Shown piece after piece: positions 37,536 to 45,786 of a stretch of 64,000 bases of DNA. Position 1 is the first letter of the stretch. Each line of letters opens with the position of its first letter. The notes under the pieces are model-generated. The model ran no database searches, was not told the origin of the DNA, and was given only the letters and a program-made list of their open reading frames with translations. This DNA is from OLB6 sp964525565 (GTDB taxonomy: Bacteria; Bacteroidota; Ignavibacteria; Kapaibacteriales; Kapaibacteriaceae). A program made the position numbers and the translations under genes. Where the stretch lies: positions 1 to 64,000 of the forward strand of contig CAZGHI010000002.1 in NCBI GenBank assembly GCA_964525565.1. Reading direction: 5' to 3'.

Positions 37536-38726
37536 ATGGTTGTGCAGTCAAAACTCCCTACCACAGGCACAACGATTTTTAGCGTGATGACGGCTCTGGC
37601 TAATGAAACCGGAGCCGTTAATCTTTCACAAGGTTTTCCGGATTTTCATCCCCCATCCGAGCTTGTTGACTCAGTTACCCGTGCGTTAGCCTCTGGATTC
37701 AATCAGTATGCCCCAATGCCAGGCGTGCTTACTCTCCGAGAAGCCGTTGCAAGACGGTATAAACACTTCTTTGAGATTGATGTTGACCCTGAAACAGAGA
37801 TAACCATTACCCCTGGTGGTACGGCTGCTATCTATACCGCTGTTGCCTCGCTTGTATTTCCGTCCGACAAAGTTTTGATCTTCCAACCTGCATACGATTC
37901 GTATGCACCGGCGGTGACAACCTTCGGAGGTCAGGTAGTTCGATCTACGCTTCAGAATCCTCACTATTTGCCTGACTGGAATCATGTTGAAGAGTGTTGC
38001 AAACTGGGTGTACGAGTTATCATTATCAACTCACCTCACAATCCTTCCGGTGCTGTGTTGCGTGAGTCTGACATTAGTGCACTGGCCTACATTACCAGGA
38101 AATATGGATGTTATATAATTAGCGATGAAGTGTATGATTTGATCACTTTTGATCAAAGGCATATTCCTGTTGCGTCGCACCCGGATCTTCGTGACTGTAC
38201 GTTCACCATAACTTCTTTTGGGAAACTTATTCATGCCACCGGATGGAAAGTAGGCGCTTGTGTAGCCGCCCCGCAGTTAACAACAGAGTTCCGAAAGGTA
38301 CATCAGTTTCTATCGTTTAGCGTTAACACTCCCATGCAGATTGGTTTGGCTGAATACCTCGGCAATCCGAACGTTCTATCCTCAGTGAGTTCGTTTTTGC
38401 GAGAAAAGCGTGATGTTTTTCAGAATGCTATTCACGGAAGTCTGTGGAAGATTAGACCCTGTGCCGGTACGTACTTTCAACTTCTTGATTATTCTGCATT
38501 CTGGAGCGGATCTGATATCGATCTGGCTCAGTGGCTAGCTACTCATGGCGGTGTTGCGTCTATTCCTCTTTCACCTTTTTTACATGACTCGGAATCAGAT
38601 ACCGTCTTGCGTTTTTGTTTTGCAAAGAGGGACGATGTTCTTAAGCATGCCGGTGAACTTCTTGTTCGTGCTGCAGAGGGATTAGCTAGGCAGCAGGGAC
38701 TACATCCACTCGAACTGCATTCTTAA
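37536..38726 (+). CDS. Class I/II aminotransferase, methionine/kynurenine aminotransferase-like
   Basis: 396 residues. Fold-type I PLP enzyme: VNLSQGFPDFHPP (substrate end), YAPMPGVLTLREAVA, TPGGTAAIYTA, NSPHNPSGAVL (Asn that holds PLP), IISDEVYDLITF and the Schiff-base lysine in SFGKLIHATGWKVG. These segments fit the YbdL/kynurenine aminotransferase group, which acts on methionine and aromatic amino acids with many oxoacids. It follows the NYN-cold-shock gene closely. Its last 41 bp overlap, tail to tail, with the M16 peptidase gene. Confidence 0.93.
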   Translation: MVVQSKLPTTGTTIFSVMTALANETGAVNLSQGFPDFHPPSELVDSVTRALASGFNQYAPMPGVLTLREAVARRYKHFFEIDVDPETEITITPGGTAAIYTAVASLVFPSDKVLIFQPAYDSYAPAVTTFGGQVVRSTLQNPHYLPDWNHVEECCKLGVRVIIINSPHNPSGAVLRESDISALAYITRKYGCYIISDEVYDLITFDQRHIPVASHPDLRDCTFTITSFGKLIHATGWKVGACVAAPQLTTEFRKVHQFLSFSVNTPMQIGLAEYLGNPNVLSSVSSFLREKRDVFQNAIHGSLWKIRPCAGTYFQLLDYSAFWSGSDIDLAQWLATHGGVASIPLSPFLHDSESDTVLRFCFAKRDDVLKHAGELLVRAAEGLARQQGLHPLELHS

Positions 38727-39933
38727 GGGTATTCATTGCATGTAAGACTTCATTAACGTTGTTCAATGATCGGGATTCATACAACTCCACTTGACGAAGC
38801 ACAACCGACGGATCGTGCATGAACATAGCAGACCAGCCCAAGGAATCTGCTATTCCTTCTGATTGCTGTAAGTTCATCGCAACTCCTGTAGCTACGCGGT
38901 TAACTGTTCTGTTAAGGTCGTTTTGCGACGGTGATGCAGATGCTACTGCCTGAACGAGTTCGTTGGCTAGTTCATCTGCCGTTATCGAAGGGTTCATCGC
39001 ATAGGCATACATTGTAATCAAGCTGGATCCAATCCTTCTATCAACAAAACAACCTGTTTGAGCTGCAAGTTTCTTACCGGAAACAAGGTGCGTATAGAGA
39101 ATGCTCCGCTTGCCCGAGCTTAGAAGCTGACTTGCAAGGTCAACATCGTATATAGCATCTACAACTGCAGAAGGTACGTGAAAGGCCAGGAAAACGGCCG
39201 GTACTGCTACGGTGTCCGAAACAACGGTATGCACCCCTTTCCTGCAATGAGACTTTGAAAATGTCGGCCGATAAACCTGATTACTCCTGGTTATGGAACC
39301 AAAGTACTCTTGAATACAATGCTGAACTTCCGATACTTGAATATTGCCACACACCGTGAGAACGGCATTACCCGGGTGGTAAAAAGTTTCGAAAAAGTGG
39401 TTTGCATCTTCCATCGTTACCGATTCAAGGTCCGGAACGTAACCATACACATTCCACGAATAACCGCTTTCCTTGGTAAATGCAGACTCGTCCATTGCTG
39501 CACTCCAACGCTGATATGGCTGGTTTTCGACATTTTGTTTTATTTCTTCGATCACAACCTGACGTTGTGTTTCTAAAGAATCCCGTGAGATATTGAACGA
39601 TCTCATCCGCTCTGCTTCTAGCCACAAGCCCAACTGCACCTGGTGTGACGGCAAGGTTATATGATAGGCCGTGTAGTCGTATGTTGTATATGCGTTATTA
39701 CTACCGCCTGCCTTTGAACAGAATACGTCGTATTGCTTCTTTGTTCCCGATGTATTGTTGTCAAACATCATGTGTTCGAACAGATGTGCAAGTCCGGTTT
39801 TTCCCCGTCTTTCGTTTACACTGCCAACTCTGTAGTTCATTTGAACAGTAACAACCGGTGAGTTGTTTATTGGACATATCACTACTCCTAAACCATTAGA
39901 TAGGGTATTGTATTCTATATTTAGTGCTGTCAT
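38686..39933 (-). CDS. M16 family zinc peptidase (single module)
   Basis: Start at ATG 39931-39933 (MTALNIEYNTLSNGLGVVI); longer in-frame starts would run into the divergent peptidase gene. 415 residues, one M16 half-unit pair as in processing-peptidase-like bacterial members. The inverted zinc motif HLFEH is at residues 50-54, with the distal Glu in VVIEEIKQNVENQPYQR. The C-terminal half (HTVVSDTVAVPAVFLAFHVPS) is the inactive-type repeat. The peptidase degrades or processes peptides; location is probably cytoplasmic as no signal peptide is visible. It is divergent from the M42 gene. Confidence 0.92.
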   Translation of the reverse strand: MTALNIEYNTLSNGLGVVICPINNSPVVTVQMNYRVGSVNERRGKTGLAHLFEHMMFDNNTSGTKKQYDVFCSKAGGSNNAYTTYDYTAYHITLPSHQVQLGLWLEAERMRSFNISRDSLETQRQVVIEEIKQNVENQPYQRWSAAMDESAFTKESGYSWNVYGYVPDLESVTMEDANHFFETFYHPGNAVLTVCGNIQVSEVQHCIQEYFGSITRSNQVYRPTFSKSHCRKGVHTVVSDTVAVPAVFLAFHVPSAVVDAIYDVDLASQLLSSGKRSILYTHLVSGKKLAAQTGCFVDRRIGSSLITMYAYAMNPSITADELANELVQAVASASPSQNDLNRTVNRVATGVAMNLQQSEGIADSLGWSAMFMHDPSVVLRQVELYESRSLNNVNEVLHAMNTLKNAVRVDVVPAA

Positions 39934-39978
39934 TGCTTCTGTATTGTGTTTTTCAGTAAACGAACATACTATGAACAG

Positions 39979-41001
39979 ATGAAACTCACTGAATGGCTGA
40001 CGGAACTGCTGAATACTGATTCCCCAACTGGTTTCACCCATAAAGCCGCTGATTTTGTTGCGGATTCACTTCGCAACCTTGGCTTGGATGTTCAGAGAAC
40101 CAGGAAAGGGGCTGTGACTTGCAGTTTTTCTCACACTCCTTCTCTTTGTTTTGCTGCACATCTTGATACCTTGGGATTCATTGTTTCAGGGGTTGCACCC
40201 AACGGCACACTACACATTTCGCCTTTGGGAAGCCCCCTGCTCCCAACTTTTGAGGGTGCATACGTTAGAGTCTATACAATGGCTGGTGCTTGTTATTCCG
40301 GTACATTGCTACTAAATAATCCATCGGCTCATGCTAACAGAAAAGCAGCAACAATCGAACGTACCATTGCCGATATGCATGTTCGGCTGGACGAAGACGT
40401 GCAATCTCAAGACGATGTACTGTCATTGGGAATCTCCAATGGCGATGTTATTGCTGTTGATCCAAGAGTACATATCGAACAAAATGGTTATATAAAAAGC
40501 CATTTTCTGGACAATAAGGCTGGATGTGCCGTTTTATATGGTCTTGCACAACGTTTGTCAGAAAATCCTAGCAATGTTCCGGTACAACTATTCTTTTCTA
40601 CGTATGAAGAAGTCGGACATGGCGGAGCAACCGGTTTCGCTGATTCTGTAGAAGAAATTGTTGTTGTTGATATGGGTGTTATTGGCGATTCCTGCAGTGG
40701 TAGTGAGCGAAAAGTTTCAATTTGTGCTAAGGATTCTGGAGGACCGTATGACTACAACATGCGTTCTCAGTTGGTCAAGTTGGCGCAGCAACATTCCATC
40801 CCCCATGCTGTGGATATCTACCCTTTTTATAGTTCCGATGGTACCGCTGCTTGGCGTGCCGGTATTGATGCTCGTATAGCACTCATTGGGCCTGGAGTAG
40901 CCGGTTCTCACGGAATAGAACGGACCCATGAGTCCGGAATTCTAGCTACTGTTGATTTATGTGAAGCTTATATCAAACAAACCGTCCAGTCGTTCGTCTA
41001 A
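39979..41001 (+). CDS. M42-family aminopeptidase
   Basis: I take the ATG at 39979 (MKLTEWLTELLN) as the start; a GTG at 39946 would add 11 residues. 340 residues. Co-catalytic metal motifs are visible: FAAHLDTLGF (His, Asp), FLDNKAGCAVLYGL (bridging Asp), STYEEVGHGGATG (catalytic Glu-Glu), VVDMGVIGD and the final SHGIERTHESGI (His). The dimetal domain is interrupted by a beta-barrel insert (residues about 65-170), as in M42 glutamyl aminopeptidase/TET. It removes N-terminal residues from peptides. 45 bp separates it from the M16 gene. Confidence 0.93.
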   Translation: MKLTEWLTELLNTDSPTGFTHKAADFVADSLRNLGLDVQRTRKGAVTCSFSHTPSLCFAAHLDTLGFIVSGVAPNGTLHISPLGSPLLPTFEGAYVRVYTMAGACYSGTLLLNNPSAHANRKAATIERTIADMHVRLDEDVQSQDDVLSLGISNGDVIAVDPRVHIEQNGYIKSHFLDNKAGCAVLYGLAQRLSENPSNVPVQLFFSTYEEVGHGGATGFADSVEEIVVVDMGVIGDSCSGSERKVSICAKDSGGPYDYNMRSQLVKLAQQHSIPHAVDIYPFYSSDGTAAWRAGIDARIALIGPGVAGSHGIERTHESGILATVDLCEAYIKQTVQSFV

Positions 41002-41036
41002 CCAACATCCTTTTTTATTGAAAACGAGGTGTACTT

Positions 41037-41510
41037 ATGTCAAAAACGAACTCTATAGGTATTTCTTCTGCTAAGGCCACGCAGTTATCTGATGAGTTAA
41101 ACGAGCTTCTTGCCAATTATTCCATCTTTTACCAAAACGTTCGGGGATTTCATTGGAATCTTCGAGGTGATAAATTTTTTGAGTTACATCGAAAGTTTGA
41201 AGAATTATACGTGGATCTTAATAACAAAATAGATGAAATCGCCGAACGTGTCCTTACTTTAGGGGGTTCGCCGTATCATTCTTTTGCTTCTTTTCTCGAG
41301 GTAAGTGCTATTAAACCTGCCGAGAACATTAAGGATGCAAAACGTGCAGTTCAACGAATCTTAAGCGCATTCACAACAATTCTTTTACTGCAGCGGGAGC
41401 TTCTTTCACTGTCTCAACAATCTGGCGACGAAGGCACTGCTACGCTAATGTCTGACTATATCCGCCAACAAGAAAAACTGGTTTGGATGTACACTGCCTT
41501 TTTAGGGTAA
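41037..41510 (+). CDS. dps: Dps-family ferritin-like DNA-protecting protein
   Basis: 157 residues. Ferroxidase-site residues sit at His39 in GFHWN, His51 in FFELHRKF, Asp66 and Glu70 in KIDEIAERV, as in Dps 12-mers. The N-terminus (MSKTNSIGISSAKATQ) is Lys/Ser rich, a possible DNA contact. Dps oxidises and stores iron and shields DNA from peroxide. It is 35 bp after the M42 peptidase gene and may share its transcript; a purine-rich AACGAGG lies before the ATG. Confidence 0.95.
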   Translation: MSKTNSIGISSAKATQLSDELNELLANYSIFYQNVRGFHWNLRGDKFFELHRKFEELYVDLNNKIDEIAERVLTLGGSPYHSFASFLEVSAIKPAENIKDAKRAVQRILSAFTTILLLQRELLSLSQQSGDEGTATLMSDYIRQQEKLVWMYTAFLG

Positions 41511-41945
41511 TAGCGTGATTAGATGACATTACAGGACTGTACGATCTGTTCTGTGCATGCTGCTTTCTTCTAACACATTGACTTGTAAGTAGTTAGTGTT
41601 TTTACCCACTTCTTTTTCCACAGGAGTGGTATCGTCGTTGTATATCTTCTGTAAAAGTTCATTTTATTCCGGTTTTTTCTAGCCTGCGCTTTTTCTATCA
41701 ACAATCTTTACTGTGGAACGATGTACTATCCCCATTGTGTACACATTTTGGATTGCACCGTTTGATTTAGCGTAACCAGTTGATGGTATTGTGCTTATAA
41801 TCTTTCCTTACATGAAGTACCCTGCGATATACACATAATTCACAGGCTTATATACAATACTATAGTCATCAATTCTAAAGAGAAAAACATTAAAGATGAA
41901 AGGAAGAGTGGATTTGTGTTGAGGCTGCAATTGTTGCAGATTTGA
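41511..41945. other. 435-bp intergenic AT-rich region with DnaA-box-like 9-mers
   Basis: No gene or RNA was found on either strand. Four sites resemble the DnaA box TTATNCACA on the plus strand: TTTTCCACA (41614-41622, one mismatch), GTGTACACA (41737-41745, two mismatches, inside the palindrome TGTGTACACA), and ATATACACA (41827-41835) directly followed by TAATTCACA (41836-41844), one mismatch each. This is the longest gene-free stretch in the window. Its strand context (plus genes on the left, minus on the right) is opposite to what an origin usually shows. Candidate origin only. Confidence 0.3.
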
Positions 41946-43214
41946 TCATGGTACAATGCTATCGAAACCACAGTATGGAACAAGAATTTCGGGAATTACG
42001 ACAGAAGCGTTCTGTGTTTGATATTGTTCTAAGAGAGCCACGAGTATTCTAGAGGTGGCAAGACCACTTCCGTTGAGTGTATGTATGAACTCCGGTTTTG
42101 CCTGAGCATCTTGCTTGAATCGGATGTTTGATCTTCGAGCTTGAAAATCCTCAAAATTGGTGCATGAGCTTACTTCCAGCCAACGTTGTTCTGCGGGTGC
42201 CCAAACTTCAAGATCGTAGGTTTTTGCTCCACCGAATGTCATGTCGCCGGAGCAAAGCAGGAGAACTCGATAAGTAAGTCCAAGTGCTTGCAGTAAACGT
42301 TCTACATGAGCCACCATGTTTTCGAGAACTTCGTAGGAATTCTGAGGATGACAAAAGTGTACGAGTTCTACTTTGTTGAACTGGTGTACGCGAAGAAATC
42401 CCCGCGTTTCCTTACCATGACTGCCTGCTTCACGGCGGAAACAAGCAGTGTAACCAGCGTACGAAAGCGGAAGGTCATTAGAAGAAAACACCTCGTCGCG
42501 GTGAAAGTTCGTAATTGGGACTTCAGCAGTAGGGATGAGATACAAGTCATCGCGTCCAACATAGTACATCTCGTCAGCACTTTTTGGAAGCTGACCAGTA
42601 CCGGTTACCGAAGCGGAATTCACAAGTTGTGGAGCAACCATTTCGCGGTATCCGGCAGTAAAAGCTTCGTCAAGGAAAAAGTTGATCAGTGCTCGCTCTA
42701 GTTTAGCTCCTTTGCCCGACAGAAATCCAAAACCGCTACCAGTAACTTTAGCACCCCGCTCGAAATCCAGAATCTTAAGGCGGGTGCCAATTTCGATATG
42801 GTCTAAGCGATAATCACGCACCTCACACACACCCACTTGCCGAACAACAACGTTGTCTGCTGCACTCTTTCCGGTAGGAACAGAACTGTGAGCCAAGTTT
42901 GGCAGTAGTAACATGGCACGTTGTTGTTCTTCTTCAACAGCTCGTAGTTCTGTGTCAAGTTCTTTAATTCTATCTCCGATAGCGCGCACGTTCTCTATGA
43001 TTTCCGTTGCATCTTCCCCGGATTTCTTTCTGGCAGCAACAACCATAGAAAGTGAATTCCGCTGCGACTTTAGAGCTTCAACAACTTGGATAATCTCGCG
43101 GCGTTTCGTGTCGGATGCAAGAACAGCGTCCACAATAGTAGGGTCAGATAGTTTACGTATGCAGTTCTCACGAACGGTATCAGGAAATTCTCGAATGAGC
43201 TTAATATCGAGCAT
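41946..43214 (-). CDS. serS: Seryl-tRNA synthetase
   Basis: 422 residues, full length. The N-terminal coiled-coil arm (residues 30-100, VVEALKSQRNSLSMVVAARKK onward) holds tRNA(Ser). Class II motifs follow: motif 1 area GYREMVAPQLVN, motif 2 FRREAGSHGKETRGFLRVHQFNKVE and motif 3 LNGSGLATSRILVALLEQYQ. The gene charges tRNA(Ser) and can feed selenocysteine synthesis. AAAGAAAGA lies before the ATG. It is 93 bp downstream of mnmG. Confidence 0.98.
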   Translation of the reverse strand: MLDIKLIREFPDTVRENCIRKLSDPTIVDAVLASDTKRREIIQVVEALKSQRNSLSMVVAARKKSGEDATEIIENVRAIGDRIKELDTELRAVEEEQQRAMLLLPNLAHSSVPTGKSAADNVVVRQVGVCEVRDYRLDHIEIGTRLKILDFERGAKVTGSGFGFLSGKGAKLERALINFFLDEAFTAGYREMVAPQLVNSASVTGTGQLPKSADEMYYVGRDDLYLIPTAEVPITNFHRDEVFSSNDLPLSYAGYTACFRREAGSHGKETRGFLRVHQFNKVELVHFCHPQNSYEVLENMVAHVERLLQALGLTYRVLLLCSGDMTFGGAKTYDLEVWAPAEQRWLEVSSCTNFEDFQARRSNIRFKQDAQAKPEFIHTLNGSGLATSRILVALLEQYQTQNASVVIPEILVPYCGFDSIVP

Positions 43215-43307
43215 AAAAGATCTTTCTTTTTCTCAAAGATACATATGCACGTAAAAGATCTAGTCTATAATAAATCAATAAATTTAAAATATTACTAAAA
43301 ATACTAA

Positions 43308-45155
43308 CTAGATATTTAAAACAACGGAGAGAATCGAAACATCGCTTGCCGAAACACCAGCGATTCTCGAAGCCTGACCGAGGTTCTCCGGTCGAATTCT
43401 TTTGAGTTTCTCCCTACCTTCGGCAGAAAGGGATTTTACAGCATCGTAATTAAAATGTTTGGGTATGCGAGCAGACTCAAACTCACGAAAGCGTGCAACG
43501 TCGCGTAATTGTTTAGCTATGTACCCTTCGTATTTAATCTGAGTTTCAACTTGATGTAGCTCATCGAGGTGTTCGTCAAGAAAACAGGAAGAGAATCTGC
43601 CTGCAGAGAGTAGAACATCATATAACCGGACAGGAGGCCTTTTTACAAGTGACTCAATAGTAGGGGATTCAACAACACACTCTTCACCAACGCTCTCGAG
43701 AACAGAATTGGCAGAAGAGACCTGTATTCTTTGCTCAGCCACAGTTGAAAAACTCTCACAAACCGAGGCACTTCTAAGCCACTTGTTGTAGGAATTCTCA
43801 GAAACAAGGCCAATACGATACCCAATCGGCAAAAGACGTGAATAAACTGTGTCAATACGAAGAAGGAGCCTGTATTCGGCAAGAGAAGTGAAAATTCTAT
43901 ATGGCTCTTCGGTGTTTTTGTTAACAAGATCATCAATAAGAACGCCAATGTATGCATCCGACCGACCAAGTGTAAAATCTTCTCGGTCTAGAGACTTGTT
44001 AGCAGCATTGATTCCGGCTATCAGACCTTGAGATGCTGCTTCTTCATACCCGGACGTACCATTAACCTGTCCAGCAAAAAACAGCCCTTCAATGGCCTTT
44101 GACTCTAACGTGTATTTAAGCTGGTATGGGAAGAAAAAGTCGTACTCAACAGCATATCCAAATCGCATGATTTTTGCTTGTTCTAAGCCAGGAATGGATT
44201 GCAATGCTTCTTGCTGTATTCGGGAAGGCAAACTCGTTGAGAATCCATTAACGTAAAGGCTTCGAGAAAACATACCCTCAGGCTCAAGAACAATGGGATG
44301 AGAAGCTTTGTCAGCGAACCGTGCAATCTTGTCTTCAACGGAAGGACAGTACCTAGGACCACTACCGGTGATGTGACCCGTAAACATCGGACTCTCACTA
44401 AAACCCGAGCGCAAAATGTCGTGTGTTTGCTCTACAGTGTGCGTTGACCAACACGCCAGAACATTACGAACAGATCTTGTTTGTGCTGAAAAGGGCTTTG
44501 GCTCCCGATCACCATTATGTGGTTCAAGTTTGTGAAGTTGTACGGAGTCGGCATGAATTCGTGGAGGAGTACCAGTCTTTAGTCGCCCTTTCTGAAGGCC
44601 ATATGAACAGAGAAGGTCGGAAACCTTATTTGATGGTTTCTCACCCACCCTTCCACCGGCAGTTGACTCTAAACCGGTCCACATCACAGCGTTTAGAAAC
44701 GTTCCCGAACATAAAACAACCGTTTTAGAGCGTATTTCCTTGTTTGTTTCTGTTCTAACTCCCAGAACCCGGTCGCCAGAAACGAGAATCTCGGACACTG
44801 TTTCTGGTATGATCTCCAAGCCACGAGCGGATAAAAGCAAGTTTTGTGCGAAAAGTGGATACAGGTCCTTGTCGTTTTGTGATCTAGGTGACCAAACAGC
44901 CGGGCCTTTAGAGGTGTTGAGCATTTTGAATTGGAGACCAGAAGCATCAGCAAGAAGCCCCATAACACCACCTAAGGCATCAATTTCCTTCGCCAGATGT
45001 CCCTTGGCGCTTCCCCCAATCGAAGGATTGCATGAAAGTCTGCCAATTGTTTTAATATCCATGGAAACAAGAGCAGTTTTTGCTCCTAAGCGCCAGGCAG
45101 CTAAAGAGGCTTCAATTCCTGAATGTCCACCACCTATTACTAATACATCGAACAT
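43308..45155 (-). CDS. mnmG: tRNA uridine 5-carboxymethylaminomethyl modification enzyme MnmG (GidA)
   Basis: 615 residues. FAD-binding GGGHSGIEA at residues 8-16, then LSCNPSIGGSAKGHLAKEIDALGG, the conserved signature with catalytic Cys, GQVNGTSGYEEAASQGLIAGINAA, and the C-terminal helical domain that binds MnmE and tRNA (ending RPENLGQASRIAGVSASDV). With MnmE it modifies the wobble uridine of several tRNAs. In many bacteria it lies next to the chromosome origin; here it is flanked by two parS-like sites just upstream of its start (45185-45252). Confidence 0.98.
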   Translation of the reverse strand: MFDVLVIGGGHSGIEASLAAWRLGAKTALVSMDIKTIGRLSCNPSIGGSAKGHLAKEIDALGGVMGLLADASGLQFKMLNTSKGPAVWSPRSQNDKDLYPLFAQNLLLSARGLEIIPETVSEILVSGDRVLGVRTETNKEIRSKTVVLCSGTFLNAVMWTGLESTAGGRVGEKPSNKVSDLLCSYGLQKGRLKTGTPPRIHADSVQLHKLEPHNGDREPKPFSAQTRSVRNVLACWSTHTVEQTHDILRSGFSESPMFTGHITGSGPRYCPSVEDKIARFADKASHPIVLEPEGMFSRSLYVNGFSTSLPSRIQQEALQSIPGLEQAKIMRFGYAVEYDFFFPYQLKYTLESKAIEGLFFAGQVNGTSGYEEAASQGLIAGINAANKSLDREDFTLGRSDAYIGVLIDDLVNKNTEEPYRIFTSLAEYRLLLRIDTVYSRLLPIGYRIGLVSENSYNKWLRSASVCESFSTVAEQRIQVSSANSVLESVGEECVVESPTIESLVKRPPVRLYDVLLSAGRFSSCFLDEHLDELHQVETQIKYEGYIAKQLRDVARFREFESARIPKHFNYDAVKSLSAEGREKLKRIRPENLGQASRIAGVSASDVSILSVVLNI

Positions 45156-45184
45156 AGTTCAACTCTAGATGTATTCATTTCACA

Positions 45185-45200
45185 TGTTTCACGTGGAACA
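45185..45200. promoter_or_regulatory. parS-like site 1
   Basis: TGTTTCACGTGGAACA, 15 of 16 bases identical to the Bacillus parS consensus TGTTTCACGTGAAACA and equally close to the TGTTCCACGTGGAACA form known from Pseudomonas. Non-coding, 30 bp upstream of mnmG. ParB should load here and spread. No parA or parB gene is in the window. Confidence 0.75.
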
Positions 45201-45236
45201 ATTTTCAAGATTAACAAAACAGCAGTTTGTAGTTAC

Positions 45237-45252
45237 TGTTTCACGTGGAACG
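45237..45252. promoter_or_regulatory. parS-like site 2
   Basis: TGTTTCACGTGGAACG, the same sequence as site 1 except for the last base. It ends directly before the stop codon of the GNAT gene and lies 52 bp from site 1 in the same orientation, so the two would be about five helical turns apart. Confidence 0.7.
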
Positions 45253-45780
45253 TCACGTTAAGAAGTTTACCATAAGGTATTCGTCAACATATTGGTCGCC
45301 AACTTTTAGTGCTCTGGCTTCCATTCCATAAACAGAAAAGCCATGTCGCAGATAAAGAGAATATGAATCTTTGTTTTTATTGCTCACAGATAGTTGGATA
45401 AGCTCTACATCAATATCACGCGCTGTATTGATAACCGAATTCAGAAGATTAGTAGCAACGCCGCGTCCACGGTACTCCGGAAGTACGTACATGCCCCAAA
45501 TTCTGCCCTTGTGTTTGATTTTACTTCTTGTGTGTTCACAGGAGAAACCAACCATTCCAATAACGTTCCCGGTTGCTTCCAATGCCCCAAGAAGGTATTG
45601 ATACGGAAAGAACATATACTTTTCGTAACGCTGTTCTTTACTAAGGATGGAAAGTGCGTCAAACCAATCGTAATCCGATCCGAATACCTCGGGCGCATTC
45701 AGTAGGGCATATCGTTGGATCTCCAAAAAGGCCTGAAAATCCGCAGCTTCAAGCGGACGTATTTCGTAGTTCTTGGACAT
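45253..45780 (-). CDS. GNAT-family N-acetyltransferase
   Basis: 175 residues. The GNAT fold is recognised from IRPLEAADFQAFLEIQRYAL at the start, the beta4-alpha3 acetyl-CoA site LPEYRGRGVATNLLNSV (Arg/Gly-x-Gly/Ala) and the closing LYLRHGFSVYGMEARALKVG. Substrate unknown. It begins 6 bp after mnmE and so is probably on the mnmE transcript, with the parS-like pair in its 3' flank. Confidence 0.92.
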   Translation of the reverse strand: MSKNYEIRPLEAADFQAFLEIQRYALLNAPEVFGSDYDWFDALSILSKEQRYEKYMFFPYQYLLGALEATGNVIGMVGFSCEHTRSKIKHKGRIWGMYVLPEYRGRGVATNLLNSVINTARDIDVELIQLSVSNKNKDSYSLYLRHGFSVYGMEARALKVGDQYVDEYLMVNFLT

Positions 45781-45786
45781 GAAGTG

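Noticed and set aside
45185..45252. The two CACGTG palindromes as transcription terminators
   Set aside because: Arms are short with almost no loop, no U-tract follows, and the 16-mer fits parS far better.
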